Part shown: piece after piece, positions 1 through 9,557 of the stretch
Layout: the number at the start of each line of letters is the position of its first letter
How positions within the stretch are numbered: position 1 is the first letter of the stretch
Source: Chitinophagales bacterium
GTDB taxonomy: Bacteria > Bacteroidota > Bacteroidia > Chitinophagales > Chitinophagaceae
Direction of reading: 5' to 3'
DNA: 64,000 bases
NCBI GenBank assembly: GCA_017303415.1
Contig: JAFLBJ010000001.1
Coordinates: forward strand, 1,364,001-1,428,000
Position numbers and translations under genes: made by a program
Notes under the pieces: model-generated
The model's database searches: none
What the model was told of the DNA's origin: nothing
The model's input: only the letters and a program-made list of their open reading frames with translations

Positions 1-1353
1 AATCTTCAATACACCCTGAATGGTGGAAAATCCTGGACGAACGTGTCTGCCAACTACGCACAGGCTGGTATCCCTGCCCAAACCTGGGTTAGCAGCGTTG
101 AGCCATCACCCATTGATAAGAATATCATTTTTGCCACATTTGATAACCATATGTATGGTGATCACAAAACCTACCTGGGCAAATCGATCGATATGGGTAA
201 GACCTGGACCCTGATGCAGAGCCAGGAATTTTCTGGTTTTGCACATAAGATCAGACAGGATAAAGTAAATCCGGATCTGCTTTTTCTTGGCACTGAAATG
301 GGAATGTTTGCCACTGTAAATGGTGGTGCCGAATGGTTCAGGATGAAGAACAATATTCCCTGGTATGCATTGGTTAGGGATATTCAGATCCATCCCCGCA
401 CCAATGACCTGGTGATAGGCACCCACGGGCGTGGTATCATGGTGATCGATGATATCACCCCCATCCGCGAAATGACGCCCGCCATTGCTGACAAGGATGC
501 GGTGCAGTTTAAATCGCCTGTAATGAAACTTACCTCCGGAGGTATGCAGGATGGTGGTTCACCTTCCAACTTTGGTTGGGTGGCCCCTAATCCGACTCCC
601 ATTCCGCCTATACAGTATTATTTCAAAGACCGGGTAACCAAGGGGCAGGTTAAAGTGGAGATCTTCACCGAGAAAGGGGAATTGATCCAGAACCTGCCAG
701 CGTCAAAACGGAAAGGATTGAACCAGGTGTATTGGAATCAACGACTCACCCCTCCACGCGTGGGTAAATCCACCAAGATGGATCAGTCTGTACTCCTTGC
801 CCCTCAGGTATTGCCGGGCAATTACCTCGTGAAATTAACGGTAGGTGACCACGTTTATCAGGATACGATCAAGGTGGTACATGATGATAATGATAAGAAT
901 TACACCTTGAAAGACCGCGAAGCCAATTACAAAGCGGCTACGGAACTCTTCCGTATGCACGAAGACCTGGCCAATCTGGTGGATGTGATGGAGAAAAAGC
1001 AGGCGGTGCTTACGGACAGGATTCAAAAAGTGAAGAACGCTAAAACAAAAGCCCTGCTTCAACAATACTACGATAAACTGGAAGTGGAAAAAGGCAAACT
1101 GGTACCCACAGGTAAAGTATCCGTATTCGCTGATATCAAACGCCTGCGGGAAAATATCAGCAACGTGTACATCAGTCTTTGTACACAGGATGCACCACCC
1201 AGCAACCTCGAATTACAGCGGATCGTGAACCTGAAAAAGGACCTCGATAAAGCCAAAACGGATCATGCTGCCGTAGAAACAGCCATGGAGAAAAAAGCTG
1301 AACAGGCTTTGCAGAAGGAAGGTTTGTCGCTGGCAACAGGGAAGGCGTTTTAG
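1..1353 (+). CDS. VPS10/Asp-box (sortilin-like) secreted protein, 5' end outside window
   Basis: Only the C-terminal part is present; the frame is open from base 1 with no ATG near the edge, so the gene starts upstream. The first visible residues (LNGGKSWT) are an Asp-box and a second lies near NGGAEWF; Asp-boxes mark beta-propeller blades of the sortilin/VPS10 and BNR glycosidase type. The propeller ends near residue 150 (GTHGRGIMVIDD). A beta-sandwich-like segment with LPGNYLVKLTVGD follows, then a charged helical tail. The architecture matches the next gene downstream, so the two look like tandem paralogues. Such proteins are usually exported in Bacteroidota; substrate or partner cannot be read from the sequence. 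The TAG stop is followed without a gap by a heptad repeat. Confidence 0.85.
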   Translation, partial: NLQYTLNGGKSWTNVSANYAQAGIPAQTWVSSVEPSPIDKNIIFATFDNHMYGDHKTYLGKSIDMGKTWTLMQSQEFSGFAHKIRQDKVNPDLLFLGTEMGMFATVNGGAEWFRMKNNIPWYALVRDIQIHPRTNDLVIGTHGRGIMVIDDITPIREMTPAIADKDAVQFKSPVMKLTSGGMQDGGSPSNFGWVAPNPTPIPPIQYYFKDRVTKGQVKVEIFTEKGELIQNLPASKRKGLNQVYWNQRLTPPRVGKSTKMDQSVLLAPQVLPGNYLVKLTVGDHVYQDTIKVVHDDNDKNYTLKDREANYKAATELFRMHEDLANLVDVMEKKQAVLTDRIQKVKNAKTKALLQQYYDKLEVEKGKLVPTGKVSVFADIKRLRENISNVYISLCTQDAPPSNLELQRIVNLKKDLDKAKTDHAAVETAMEKKAEQALQKEGLSLATGKAF

Positions 1354-1525
1354 GGAGGACGGAGGACAGATGACAGATGACAGATGACAGATGACGGAGG
1401 ACAGATGACGGATGACGGATGACAGATGACGGATGTTGGATGTTGGATGTTGGATGACGGAGGACAGATGACAGTTGACGGAGGTTGGCTGTCATCTGTC
1501 ATCCAACATCCGTCATCTGTCCTCC
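1354..1525. repeat. Heptad element A1 (type A)
   Basis: Nineteen consecutive 7-base units run without a phase slip from 1354 to 1486 (GGAGGAC, AGATGAC, GGATGAC, GGATGTT variants). Five reverse-complement units follow at 1491-1525 (GTCATCT, GTCATCC, AACATCC, GTCATCT, GTCCTCC), so the transcript can fold into a long imperfect hairpin. The array starts on the base after the TAG stop of the upstream gene. It lies between two genes on the same strand. Confidence 0.9.
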
Positions 1526-1571
1526 AAATCCCCCCTCTTTCGTATATTCACTCCTCCAAAACTAACTACCT

Positions 1572-4500
1572 ATGCCACGTTTACTTGCTACGCTTGTAGC
1601 CTGCTTATTCTCGCTTCTTGTATTTTCCCAAAAGAAAAAAACGCCAGTTAAAACACCTGTTGCTAGTACAACCGAGCCGGCCTATGCCTCGTTGAAATAC
1701 CGCCTGATCGGACCCTGGCGCGGGGGAAGGAGTGGGGCTGTTACTGGGAGCTATAGTCAGAAAAATACATTTTACATGGGAGCCACCGGTGGGGGAGTTT
1801 GGAAAACCACCGATGGAGGCAGCAATTGGAAGAATGTATCGGATAAATTTTTTGGGAGTACCATTGGTGCAGTGGCCGTGGCCCCATCGGATGAGAATAT
1901 TGTATATGTGGGCGAGGGCGAGAATACCATGCGTGGCAATGTGAGCGAAGGATTAGGTGGAATATGGCGTAGTGACGATGCAGGTCGCACCTGGAAGAAT
2001 ATTGGATTAAAAGATGGACGACATATCATTCGTATTGTGATCCATCCCCGCGATCCCAATACTTTGTGGGTAGCAGTCATGGGCCATTTATTCGGGCCCA
2101 ATAAGGAAAGAGGGGTATTTAAATCCACCAATGGTGGCCAAACCTGGAAACAGGTATTATTTGTAAATGACCAGACAGGTGCCAGTGACCTGGTGATGGA
2201 GCCCGGAAATCCTTCCGTTTTTTATGCGGGTACCTGGCGTGTGATACGTACACCGCATAGCCTTGAAAGCGGTGGAGAGGGAAGTGGTTTGTGGAAGAGC
2301 ACCGATGGTGGGGAAACATGGAGCTCCCTGCGCGAGAAAAATGGATTACCCAAAGGAGTCTGGGGCATTGTTGGTGTGGCGATCGCCCCATCCAATCCCG
2401 AAAAAATTTATACCCTGGTAGAAAATGCACAAGGAGGACTCTTTGCCAGTGAAGATGGCGGCGAAAGCTGGTCATTACGCAGCAATGATAACAATATTCG
2501 TCAGCGGGCCTGGTACTACACCAAGGTATTCGTAGATCCCCAGAATGAGAATAAGGTCTATTGCCCCAATGTCGGTTTTATGGTCAGCAGTGATGGTGGG
2601 CGTAGTTTCCGTTCCTTGCGGACACCCCATGGTGATCACCATGACCTGTGGATCGATCCGGCAAATGGGCAACGTATGATCGTAGCAGACGATGGCGGTG
2701 GTCAGGTGAGTTTCAATGCCGGCGAAACATGGAGTACCTATAATAATCAACCTACCGCGCAGATCTATCGGGTATCAACCGATAATTCATTTCCGTATCG
2801 CATTCTTGGTGCGCAACAGGATAATTCCACCATCCGCATTAAACACCGAACCTATGGTTCGGCCATTACCGATGATGATTGGGAATCCACGGCAGGAAGT
2901 GAAAGTGGATATGTGGTGGCCGACCCCCTTAACCCGGATATTGTTTACGGAGGAAATTATGGAGGATACCTCTCCCGCCTCGATCACAGCACCGGAGAAA
3001 ACAGGGCCATTTCTGTTTGGCCCGATAACCCCATGGGTGCCGGGGCCGATGTATTGAAGTACCGCTTTCAATGGAATTTCCCCATTTTCTTTTCACCTCA
3101 TAACCCCAAGCGGCTTTATACCGCCGGAAACCATTTGTTTGTTACAGAAAACGAGGGACAAAGTTGGGAAATGATTTCTCCTGATCTTACCACGAACGAT
3201 AAAAGCCGTCAAGGTTCGAGTGGTGGCCCCATCACCAAGGATAATACCTCGGTTGAATACTATTGCACCATCTTTACCGCTGCAGAGAGCGTGCTGGAGA
3301 AAGATCTGTTGTGGACCGGCAGCGATGATGGTCTGATCCATGTAAGTCGCGATGGCGGAAAGAACTGGGACAATGTAACACCCAAAGATGCTCCACAATG
3401 GATCATGTGGAATTGTATCGAAACAGATCCCTTTGAAAAAGGAACGGCCTATTTTGCCGGAACAAGGTATAAGCTGGATGATTTCAGTCCCTATATCTAC
3501 AAGACCACCGATTATGGAAAAACCTGGCAGAAGATCACGCAGGGGATCGATGCGCTGCATTTTACCCGCGCCATCCGTTCGGATAAAAAAAGAAAAGGAC
3601 TGCTCTATGCAGGTACTGAATATGGAATGTATATCTCCTTTGATGATGGAAACAACTGGAAACCTTTTCAACTGAATTTGCCCATAGTTCCCATCACGGA
3701 TCTTACCATCAAAGACAATGACCTGGTAGTGGCTACACAAGGGCGTGCTTTCTGGGTTTTGGATGATCTGGGGGTAGTACAACAATATGAAGAGAAAGCA
3801 ACCGAAAAGAATATTCATCTTTTTGAATCCGAACCCACGTGGCGGATCGCCGGCGGACGTTTCCGGGGCAATTTTGGTGCGCCAACCCAGGCCGGGGCCA
3901 ACCCACCATCCGGAGCCGTCATTTCTTATTTTATTAAAGAAACAAATGATACAGTCAAAGCAAGTTTGACCATTTTTGATAAGGACCATCAACCAATCAA
4001 AACGTATTCTTCTTCTGATAAAGAGAATAAAGTGGAGATCAAAAAGGGATTGAACCAATTTGTGTGGGATCTCTTTTACCCCGGCGCCGACCGGGCCGAT
4101 GGCATGGTGCTCTGGAATGGTACACCCGGAAATATCCTGGCTCCTCCAGGTACTTATTATGCCCGCTTGAAAATGGGTAACGATTCATCGGAGATCTCCT
4201 TTAATGTATTGGCTGATCCAAATTACAAATGCTCCCAGGAGGAGTACGAAGCACAATTCAAATTCCTGACCCAGGTGAAAGATAAATTCAATGATGTACA
4301 AAAAGGTATCAAGGATATTCGCACCCTGCGTCAGCAAATGAATGAACTGACTGGCCGTTGGGGAAAATCAACACCCAAAGAGGTAAAACAAATGGCAGAC
4401 AGTCTCAACAAACAGATGACCGCCATTGAAGAAAGCCTGTATCAAACCAAAGCCAAGAGCAGCCAGGATGTATTGAACTACCCGATCCGGCTGAATGATA

Positions 4501-4691
4501 AATTGAGCGGGGTGTTTGATGCGGCAAGCAGTGGCAATTTTGCACCTTCCAAACAGGTGAAAGAAGTGTATGCCGATCTGGCGCGCCAATGTGATGAGCA
4601 GTTGAATAAACTGAAAGATATCAAGGAGAAAGGCCTACCCGCATTGAATAAACTCATTCGCGAGAAGGAGTTGCCGGTGATCGGGTTATAA
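1572..4691 (+). CDS. VPS10/Asp-box (sortilin-like) secreted protein
   Basis: A 1039-residue protein with a Sec signal peptide (MPRLLATLVACLFSLLVFSQ). At least nine Asp-boxes are visible, including TTDGGSNWK, SDDAGRTWK, STNGGQTWK, STDGGETWS, SEDGGESWS, SRDGGKNWD, TTDYGKTWQ and SFDDGNNWK, which indicates a large beta-propeller filling roughly residues 40-730. A beta-sandwich-like region (about 780-880) and a helical C-terminal domain (about 890-1039) follow, as in the truncated gene upstream. No glycosidase catalytic residues can be assigned, so sialidase or xyloglucanase activity is not supported; VPS10-domain protein is the safest name. The ATG at 1572 is chosen because it directly precedes the signal peptide. 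Confidence 0.9.
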   Translation: MPRLLATLVACLFSLLVFSQKKKTPVKTPVASTTEPAYASLKYRLIGPWRGGRSGAVTGSYSQKNTFYMGATGGGVWKTTDGGSNWKNVSDKFFGSTIGAVAVAPSDENIVYVGEGENTMRGNVSEGLGGIWRSDDAGRTWKNIGLKDGRHIIRIVIHPRDPNTLWVAVMGHLFGPNKERGVFKSTNGGQTWKQVLFVNDQTGASDLVMEPGNPSVFYAGTWRVIRTPHSLESGGEGSGLWKSTDGGETWSSLREKNGLPKGVWGIVGVAIAPSNPEKIYTLVENAQGGLFASEDGGESWSLRSNDNNIRQRAWYYTKVFVDPQNENKVYCPNVGFMVSSDGGRSFRSLRTPHGDHHDLWIDPANGQRMIVADDGGGQVSFNAGETWSTYNNQPTAQIYRVSTDNSFPYRILGAQQDNSTIRIKHRTYGSAITDDDWESTAGSESGYVVADPLNPDIVYGGNYGGYLSRLDHSTGENRAISVWPDNPMGAGADVLKYRFQWNFPIFFSPHNPKRLYTAGNHLFVTENEGQSWEMISPDLTTNDKSRQGSSGGPITKDNTSVEYYCTIFTAAESVLEKDLLWTGSDDGLIHVSRDGGKNWDNVTPKDAPQWIMWNCIETDPFEKGTAYFAGTRYKLDDFSPYIYKTTDYGKTWQKITQGIDALHFTRAIRSDKKRKGLLYAGTEYGMYISFDDGNNWKPFQLNLPIVPITDLTIKDNDLVVATQGRAFWVLDDLGVVQQYEEKATEKNIHLFESEPTWRIAGGRFRGNFGAPTQAGANPPSGAVISYFIKETNDTVKASLTIFDKDHQPIKTYSSSDKENKVEIKKGLNQFVWDLFYPGADRADGMVLWNGTPGNILAPPGTYYARLKMGNDSSEISFNVLADPNYKCSQEEYEAQFKFLTQVKDKFNDVQKGIKDIRTLRQQMNELTGRWGKSTPKEVKQMADSLNKQMTAIEESLYQTKAKSSQDVLNYPIRLNDKLSGVFDAASSGNFAPSKQVKEVYADLARQCDEQLNKLKDIKEKGLPALNKLIREKELPVIGL

Positions 4692-4693
4692 GG

Positions 4694-4757
4694 TTCTCCC
4701 ATAAAACACAGAATGCACAGAAACTAATTTCTGTGCATTCTGTGTTTTATGGGAGAA
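4694..4757. terminator. Perfect 30-bp inverted repeat, bidirectional terminator candidate
   Basis: Arms 4694-4723 and 4728-4757 are perfect reverse complements around the loop CTAA. The element lies between the stop of the VPS10 protein (4691) and the stop of the convergent oxidoreductase gene (4763), where a two-way terminator is expected. Inside each arm the word CACAGAA recurs at a spacing of nine bases. Confidence 0.75.
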
Positions 4758-4762
4758 ACAGG

Positions 4763-6181
4763 TTATTTTCTGACCCCGGTATTTCCACCACCCTCCAGTG
4801 TCAGGCTTACCGGCTTATTGGATTTCCAATTACCCCGGGTAAAATCGGGTACATCCACAGAGGAGGAACGTTTTGATAATGATTTTTGGCTCAGTGGCAG
4901 GATACAACTCCAGGTGGCTGCATCATATACATCCTGATCCAGCGGAAGGCCATTGCGTAAACAATCAATCAACCGCCAATCCATAATAAAGTCCATACCA
5001 CCATGTCCCCCCACTTCCTTGGCGATCTTGCCAATATGATTCACAATAGGAGGGGAATATTTTTTATAGAGACCTTCCAGTTCTTCTTTTTTTAACCAGC
5101 TATGTCCAAAGGCGATCCTTTCCGGTGAGGGCCATTTGCTGGCAATACCTTTTGTACCACTCACCACATGGATACGCGAATAAGGTCTTGGGGTGGACAC
5201 GTCATGCTGGATCATCAGCGATTTTCCTTTGTCGGTACGGACCAGCGTGGTATTCATATTCCCTCTGAAATTATCGCCCTGATAAGGGACAAAGAAGGGA
5301 TCCTTTGCCGCCATTTCTCGCGATAAGGAGGCAAGGGTAAAATCATTGGTACTCATTGAAACCAGGTGGTTCATCTTATCCCCGCGGTTGATATCCATAC
5401 ACTGGGCTATAGGTCCCAATCCATGTGTGGGGTAGAGGTTTCCATTCTTACCCGTATTCTCTTTTAATCGCCACATATCCGCATAGGCATTTTTATTAAA
5501 AAGCCAGTCACGGCTCAGGTCGTGAATATAAGCTCCTTCGGCATGTACGATCTCTCCAAACAGACCCTGGCGGGCCATATTCAGGGTGAGTAATTCAAAG
5601 AAATCATAGCAACAGTTTTCCAGCATCATACAATGCTTGCGTGTCTTTTCCGAAGTTTCTACCAGGGCCCAACATTCATCAATGGTTTTGGCAGCAGGTA
5701 CTTCGATGGCTGCATGTTTACCATTCTTCATCGCATACAAAGCAATCGGGGTATGCATGTGCCAGGGTGTGGGAGAGTAGACCAGGTCCACCTCATTGCT
5801 TTCGCATAAAGCTTTATATCCTTCTTCGCCTGAATAGGATTTTGCTTTTGGACGTCCTCTTTTTAATAGTGTTTGCTGGGCGGCTTCCACCCGGTCGGGG
5901 TATTTATCACAGAGGGCAGTTATCTCTACGCCATCGATATAGGTCAATCTTTCCACGGCATCACTTCCCCGCATCCCCAATCCTATTACACCGATGCGAA
6001 CCACATCCAGTTTGGGGGCGGCATAACCCGACATATTAAATACGGCTTTTTTTCCTCCATCCGATTCGTCAGAATAAGGAGATTCACGGTCGGTCGGGCT
6101 GGCCTGAAGGGATTTTCCAGCTACCAGGGCAGTACCGCCCAAGGTGATGTTTCGCAGGAATTTACGTCGGTTGGAAGTCAT
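4763..6181 (-). CDS. Gfo/Idh/MocA family oxidoreductase, Tat-exported
   Basis: A 472-residue protein with a twin-arginine signal (RRKFLRNITLGGTALVAG), predicting export in folded form with its nucleotide cofactor bound. After the leader comes a Rossmann motif, RIGVIGLGMRGSDAVERL, at about residues 61-78. The family segment with YSPTPWHMHTPIALYAM and EVPAA (about 130-165) matches Gfo/Idh/MocA enzymes, which oxidise or reduce sugars and related polyols with NAD(P). Exported members in Bacteroidota include glycosidases working through an NAD-dependent mechanism, but the substrate here is unknown. The gene converges on the VPS10 gene. The start is set by the twin-arginine leader. Confidence 0.88.
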   Translation of the reverse strand: MTSNRRKFLRNITLGGTALVAGKSLQASPTDRESPYSDESDGGKKAVFNMSGYAAPKLDVVRIGVIGLGMRGSDAVERLTYIDGVEITALCDKYPDRVEAAQQTLLKRGRPKAKSYSGEEGYKALCESNEVDLVYSPTPWHMHTPIALYAMKNGKHAAIEVPAAKTIDECWALVETSEKTRKHCMMLENCCYDFFELLTLNMARQGLFGEIVHAEGAYIHDLSRDWLFNKNAYADMWRLKENTGKNGNLYPTHGLGPIAQCMDINRGDKMNHLVSMSTNDFTLASLSREMAAKDPFFVPYQGDNFRGNMNTTLVRTDKGKSLMIQHDVSTPRPYSRIHVVSGTKGIASKWPSPERIAFGHSWLKKEELEGLYKKYSPPIVNHIGKIAKEVGGHGGMDFIMDWRLIDCLRNGLPLDQDVYDAATWSCILPLSQKSLSKRSSSVDVPDFTRGNWKSNKPVSLTLEGGGNTGVRK

Positions 6182-6348
6182 GGGAGTCGTTTTTGGGTCA
6201 ACGAATATCCCTAAATTTCATTGAATAAAATGAACTGATTTTCGGTAAGGCTTCTTGGTAAATTTAGTACCGGGGTGGGTAATATTACATAGGCAAAGGA
6301 AAAGATTTGGCACTGTTTTCCGGGTTATTTTAGTACCAATTGTTCCTT

Positions 6349-6420
6349 ATGAAAAAGACCATTCTGCTAAATCTTGTTTTCGTATTGATCAGTTTTCTGT
6401 TGATCCTCGTTATGGCTTAA
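6349..6420 (+). CDS. Possible 23-residue membrane peptide
   Basis: ATG at 6349 opens a 23-codon frame ending at TAA 6418-6420. It encodes MKKT followed by almost only hydrophobic residues (ILLNLVFVLISFLLILVMA), one membrane span. A weak Bacteroidota-like -7 box (TATTTTAG, 6326-6333) lies upstream with TTTG at 6306, although the spacing is short. There is no coding support from neighbours, and a chance hydrophobic frame cannot be excluded. Confidence 0.25.
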   Translation: MKKTILLNLVFVLISFLLILVMA

Positions 6421-6456
6421 TGCCAGGCGGGCAATAGGGAATAGGAGCCTGACCTG

Positions 6457-7134
6457 TCACTCATCCAGCAGGTCGGGTCTTCTTTCCCGGGTACGTTGCA
6501 GCGATTGTTCCAATCGCCATTCTTCAATGTGTTTATGGTTACCGCCCAATAACACATCCGGCACTTTCCATCCCCTGAAATCTTCCGGCCGGGTGTAGAC
6601 CGGTGGCGCTAATAAGTTATCCTGGAAGGAATCGAACAGGGCGGAGGTTTCATCATTTAATACACCTGGGATCAAGCGGCCGATTGTATCCACTAATACG
6701 GCAGCGGCCAGTTCACCCCCACTCAATACATAATCACCAATGGAAATATCCATGGTCACAAAATGCTCGCGGATCCTTTCGTCAATGCCTTTATAATGCC
6801 CGCAGATGATGATGAGGTTGCCTTTAAGAGAGAGTTGGTTCGAGGTTTTCTGGTCAAGGGTCTTCCCATCCGGGGTCATATAGATCACTTCATCATAGGA
6901 CCGCTCCGCCTTCAGCGATTCAATGGCCCGGGCCAGGGGTTCGCACATCATTACCATACCAGCACCACCGCCATATTGGTAATCATCCACCTGCCCATAT
7001 TCATTGACCGCCCACTGGCGCAAGGCATGGGTATGAACCTCCAGAAGGCCTTTGTCCTGTGCCCGCTTTAAAATACTGTGATTCAATGGGCTTTCGAGGA
7101 GTTCGGGAAGAACGGTGAGGATGTCGATGCGCAT
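6457..7134 (-). CDS. trmD: tRNA (guanine-N1)-methyltransferase TrmD
   Basis: TrmD methylates N1 of G37 in tRNAs, which prevents +1 frameshifting. The 225-residue protein starts [18 protein letters not shown], typical for the family; the frame stays open for 31 codons upstream but that stretch does not resemble TrmD, so the ATG at 7134 is preferred. Motifs include [15 protein letters not shown], the knot segment [10 protein letters not shown], and [14 protein letters not shown], which bind S-adenosylmethionine in the trefoil knot. In many bacteria trmD lies with rpsP and rimM; here those genes lie about 16 kb away and trmD stands alone downstream of the nos operon terminator. Confidence 0.95.
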   Translation of the reverse strand: MRIDILTVLPELLESPLNHSILKRAQDKGLLEVHTHALRQWAVNEYGQVDDYQYGGGAGMVMMCEPLARAIESLKAERSYDEVIYMTPDGKTLDQKTSNQLSLKGNLIIICGHYKGIDERIREHFVTMDISIGDYVLSGGELAAAVLVDTIGRLIPGVLNDETSALFDSFQDNLLAPPVYTRPEDFRGWKVPDVLLGGNHKHIEEWRLEQSLQRTRERRPDLLDE

Positions 7135-7169
7135 GGAGCAAAAATAGAGGAATGGGGGATAAGAAATGT

Positions 7170-7197
7170 AAAATCCCCTGGGGAACCAGGGGATTTT
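7170..7197 (-). terminator. Terminator hairpin at the end of the nos operon
   Basis: AAAATCCCCTGG (7170-7181) pairs perfectly with CCAGGGGATTTT (7186-7197) around a GGAA loop. It lies between the end of the leftward ric gene (7300) and the start of trmD (7134), so it should end the nos operon transcript and separate it from trmD. Confidence 0.75.
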
Positions 7198-7299
7198 CAA
7201 TTGAAACGAAAACCAACGATTGCCCATCTTTCGATGGGTAGAGTTTTTATTGTCTGGAGCAAATGTAGAGGCCGGGTTTTGGCCACAAAATGATATTTG

Positions 7300-8037
7300 T
7301 CAACCTTTCAAGTGAGAACTATCACCCGCGAATAGCCGGAGGGCTTTGGGAAACAGGATGTTGTTTTCCAGGTGTACATGCTGGTGAAGATCAGCTTCAA
7401 ATGCCTGTAAACCGGCAAAGCTGAGCCGGTATGTGGTACAGGCATCCGGGGGAGGGGTGTAATCGTTTGTGAGTTGCCGAATGGATGCCATTAAGGCTCC
7501 GGCCTGGTCGTGTTCCAGTTCCATCATGGCAATGGGAGATTGTATGGAAACATGACCGGGCATTTCAGCTGGTTGGTGATTTTCACCACTCATTTTTTCA
7601 ATTTCCTTTATCCTTGGGAATAATATATTCTCTTCCTTCTTTATGTGCAGGTCCATTTCCTCGGCCAATTGGAAGAGGTTTTCAAAAACAGGAAGTATCT
7701 CCGGATGTCTTTCTCCATGTTTGGAAGCCACTTTTTGAACATAACCCAATAGTTCAGGTAATTCCTTTTTTACATAGGCATGATGGGTTTTAACTATATG
7801 GTCAATCAGGTCGGAAAGGGAATATTGGTTGAAATCAGCAATTGGCAAGGGTACTTTTAATGATTCTTCCAATTGGTCCACCAGTGCTTCTGGCTCGATT
7901 CCTTTTTCTGCGCATGCTGTAGATAGGGACCTTTTGCCTTTACAGCAGAAATCAAGTCCGTTACGTTCAAATACTGCGGCAGCCCGGTGGTCAGCGGTCA
8001 CTATTTCTGCCAGGCTTTTTGTTAATATTTCATTCAT
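7300..8037 (-). CDS. ric: Iron-sulfur cluster repair di-iron protein (Ric/ScdA/YtfE family)
   Basis: A 245-residue protein with an N-terminal DUF542 domain containing the characteristic GLDFCCKGKRSL and a C-terminal hemerythrin-like helical bundle with conserved histidines (TADHRAA, HHAYVKKELPEL, HGERHPE, MDLHIKKEENILFPR, LEHDQAG, HQHVHLENNILFP). Ric proteins hold a non-haem di-iron centre and help restore iron-sulfur clusters damaged by nitric oxide or oxidants. It is the last gene of the nos operon, 17 bases after nosY, which ties NO-damage repair to denitrification. A second member is encoded at 15005-15763. Confidence 0.92.
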   Translation of the reverse strand: MNEILTKSLAEIVTADHRAAAVFERNGLDFCCKGKRSLSTACAEKGIEPEALVDQLEESLKVPLPIADFNQYSLSDLIDHIVKTHHAYVKKELPELLGYVQKVASKHGERHPEILPVFENLFQLAEEMDLHIKKEENILFPRIKEIEKMSGENHQPAEMPGHVSIQSPIAMMELEHDQAGALMASIRQLTNDYTPPPDACTTYRLSFAGLQAFEADLHQHVHLENNILFPKALRLFAGDSSHLKG

Positions 8038-8054
8038 GTTCTATTTTTTTATGA

Positions 8055-8822
8055 TTAAAGATCTTTTTTTCGAAAGGAGCGAAGGGCGAATGCCAGCGGA
8101 ACAAATACCCAGAGTAGTAAAATACCTGTTGTGTATAGGATACCAGGCCCTGAGCCAAAGAAGTCTTTGTAAAGGGCGCCTGTATAGCCCATGAGCGCAC
8201 TGATATCCATCTTTAGCATGATCGAAATCCGGCCCAGGTCAATCGGATTAAGGGCTGCCAGCACCAAGGTGAATTTTTCCATAGGATAGTCACTGAAACT
8301 AAAAAGGATGATCAGCACCAATCCATCATAAAGCAGGGAGAAATAGAACCAGGTAAGCAGGGTGAGGCCGATCCCCCTCGCCTTGTCGCGTGACCTGACT
8401 GAGGTGAGAAAGGCGATACTGGTAAACACGAGGGTGAGCGCCGAACCCGTCAATAAAAAGGCAAGACCGGTGGCATCGGCAGAAAACAACAGCAGCGGGA
8501 TACCTGCGCCTATCCACCAGGCGATCAACAGGGAAAGGGCCACTCCCAGGTATTCACTCCACAGGAGTGTACTTCGGTCAAGGGGTTGGGAAAGCATCAA
8601 TTCGATGAATTCATAGGAATTGTAGTAATGTATAGTGGTGAACACCAAAGCTATCAGGGGTAGAACGATCAAAATAATATTCAACAGGCTGAGTAATGCT
8701 CGACTGCCATTGTCCTCCAACCGAAAGAGCCCAAAGGTGAGCAGAAATAGAAAGCCGGCATAACCAAGTACGATCCTGCTCCGCAGAATATCCGTAAGTA
8801 TATATCGGGTCAATTTTAGCAT
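8055..8822 (-). CDS. nosY: ABC transporter permease NosY
   Basis: A 255-residue integral membrane protein with about six hydrophobic segments, starting MLKLTRYILTDILRSRIVLGYAG. It overlaps the end of nosF by 7 bases and belongs to the ABC-2 type permeases. NosY forms with the ATPase NosF and the periplasmic NosD a complex needed to assemble the CuZ centre of nitrous oxide reductase. Assignment rests on the pairing with NosF and on operon position, because ABC-2 permeases have weak sequence signatures. Confidence 0.85.
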   Translation of the reverse strand: MLKLTRYILTDILRSRIVLGYAGFLFLLTFGLFRLEDNGSRALLSLLNIILIVLPLIALVFTTIHYYNSYEFIELMLSQPLDRSTLLWSEYLGVALSLLIAWWIGAGIPLLLFSADATGLAFLLTGSALTLVFTSIAFLTSVRSRDKARGIGLTLLTWFYFSLLYDGLVLIILFSFSDYPMEKFTLVLAALNPIDLGRISIMLKMDISALMGYTGALYKDFFGSGPGILYTTGILLLWVFVPLAFALRSFRKKDL

Positions 8823-9556
8823 GATGCAATGGTTGATGGGCTAAGGGATGTCGATTCAATCATTTGTTTCGCGATGGCGCGACTAAGTTTCTTCTCCCCG
8901 GTACGGGAAAGCAGGTCATTCAAACTTTCAAAAAACTGCATCTTCCCTTCCGTGAGGTAAAGCACATGGGTAGTGAGCTCCTCGAGATCACTCAATACAT
9001 GTGAGGTGATCAATACCAGTTTCCCCAACTCCCTTTGTTGTTGTACTTTTTCTTTGAAAATTTCTGCCGCCAGTGGATCAAGACCTGCCGTAGGCTCATC
9101 CAGGATCAAACAGTCGGGATTGAAAAGAAAAGCTAGTGCCGCGCTTACTTTCTGCCTCATTCCCCCACTCAGTGTTCTCATTTTCTTATCATACAGATCA
9201 GGAACCTTCAATCGCAAAAGAAGATCCATATCCAAATTTTCTTCATTGATATTTCTCATTTCACTGACCATATCAAACAGCTGCTTTACACGCATATTAT
9301 CCGGGAAACGGCCAATTTGGGGCATATAGCCAATGCCAGATCGATAGGAGGGGTCTTTGCCGATGGCTGTTCCATTTACTTCAATTGTCCCTTCATCTGG
9401 GCGAACCATACCAAGTATGGATTTTATAAGGGTCGTTTTTCCCGATCCATTGGGTCCAAGTAAAGAAATGACTTGTCCCTTTTCAAAACTGCAGGTTATA
9501 CCCTGAAGCACTTGTAACCGGCGAAAACGTTTAGAAAGCTTCGTGATGCGGATCAT
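8816..9556 (-). CDS. nosF: ABC transporter ATPase NosF
   Basis: A 246-residue ATP-binding subunit with Walker A GPNGSGKTT (about residues 34-42), signature LSGGMRQK, Walker B CLILDEPTAGLDP and the switch histidine in TSHVLSDLEE. It drives the NosDFY machine that supports maturation of the copper-sulfur CuZ site of NosZ. It starts one base after the nosD stop and overlaps nosY by 7 bases, so translation is probably coupled. Confidence 0.9.
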   Translation of the reverse strand: MIRITKLSKRFRRLQVLQGITCSFEKGQVISLLGPNGSGKTTLIKSILGMVRPDEGTIEVNGTAIGKDPSYRSGIGYMPQIGRFPDNMRVKQLFDMVSEMRNINEENLDMDLLLRLKVPDLYDKKMRTLSGGMRQKVSAALAFLFNPDCLILDEPTAGLDPLAAEIFKEKVQQQRELGKLVLITSHVLSDLEELTTHVLYLTEGKMQFFESLNDLLSRTGEKKLSRAIAKQMIESTSLSPSTIASC

Positions 9557-9557
9557 G

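Noticed and set aside
3093-4058. 321-codon minus-strand frame
   Set aside because: It lies wholly inside the VPS10-protein gene, which has clear domains; the antisense frame has none.
4694-4757. Insertion-sequence end
   Set aside because: There is no transposase, and the inverted repeat sits exactly between convergent stop codons, as a terminator does.
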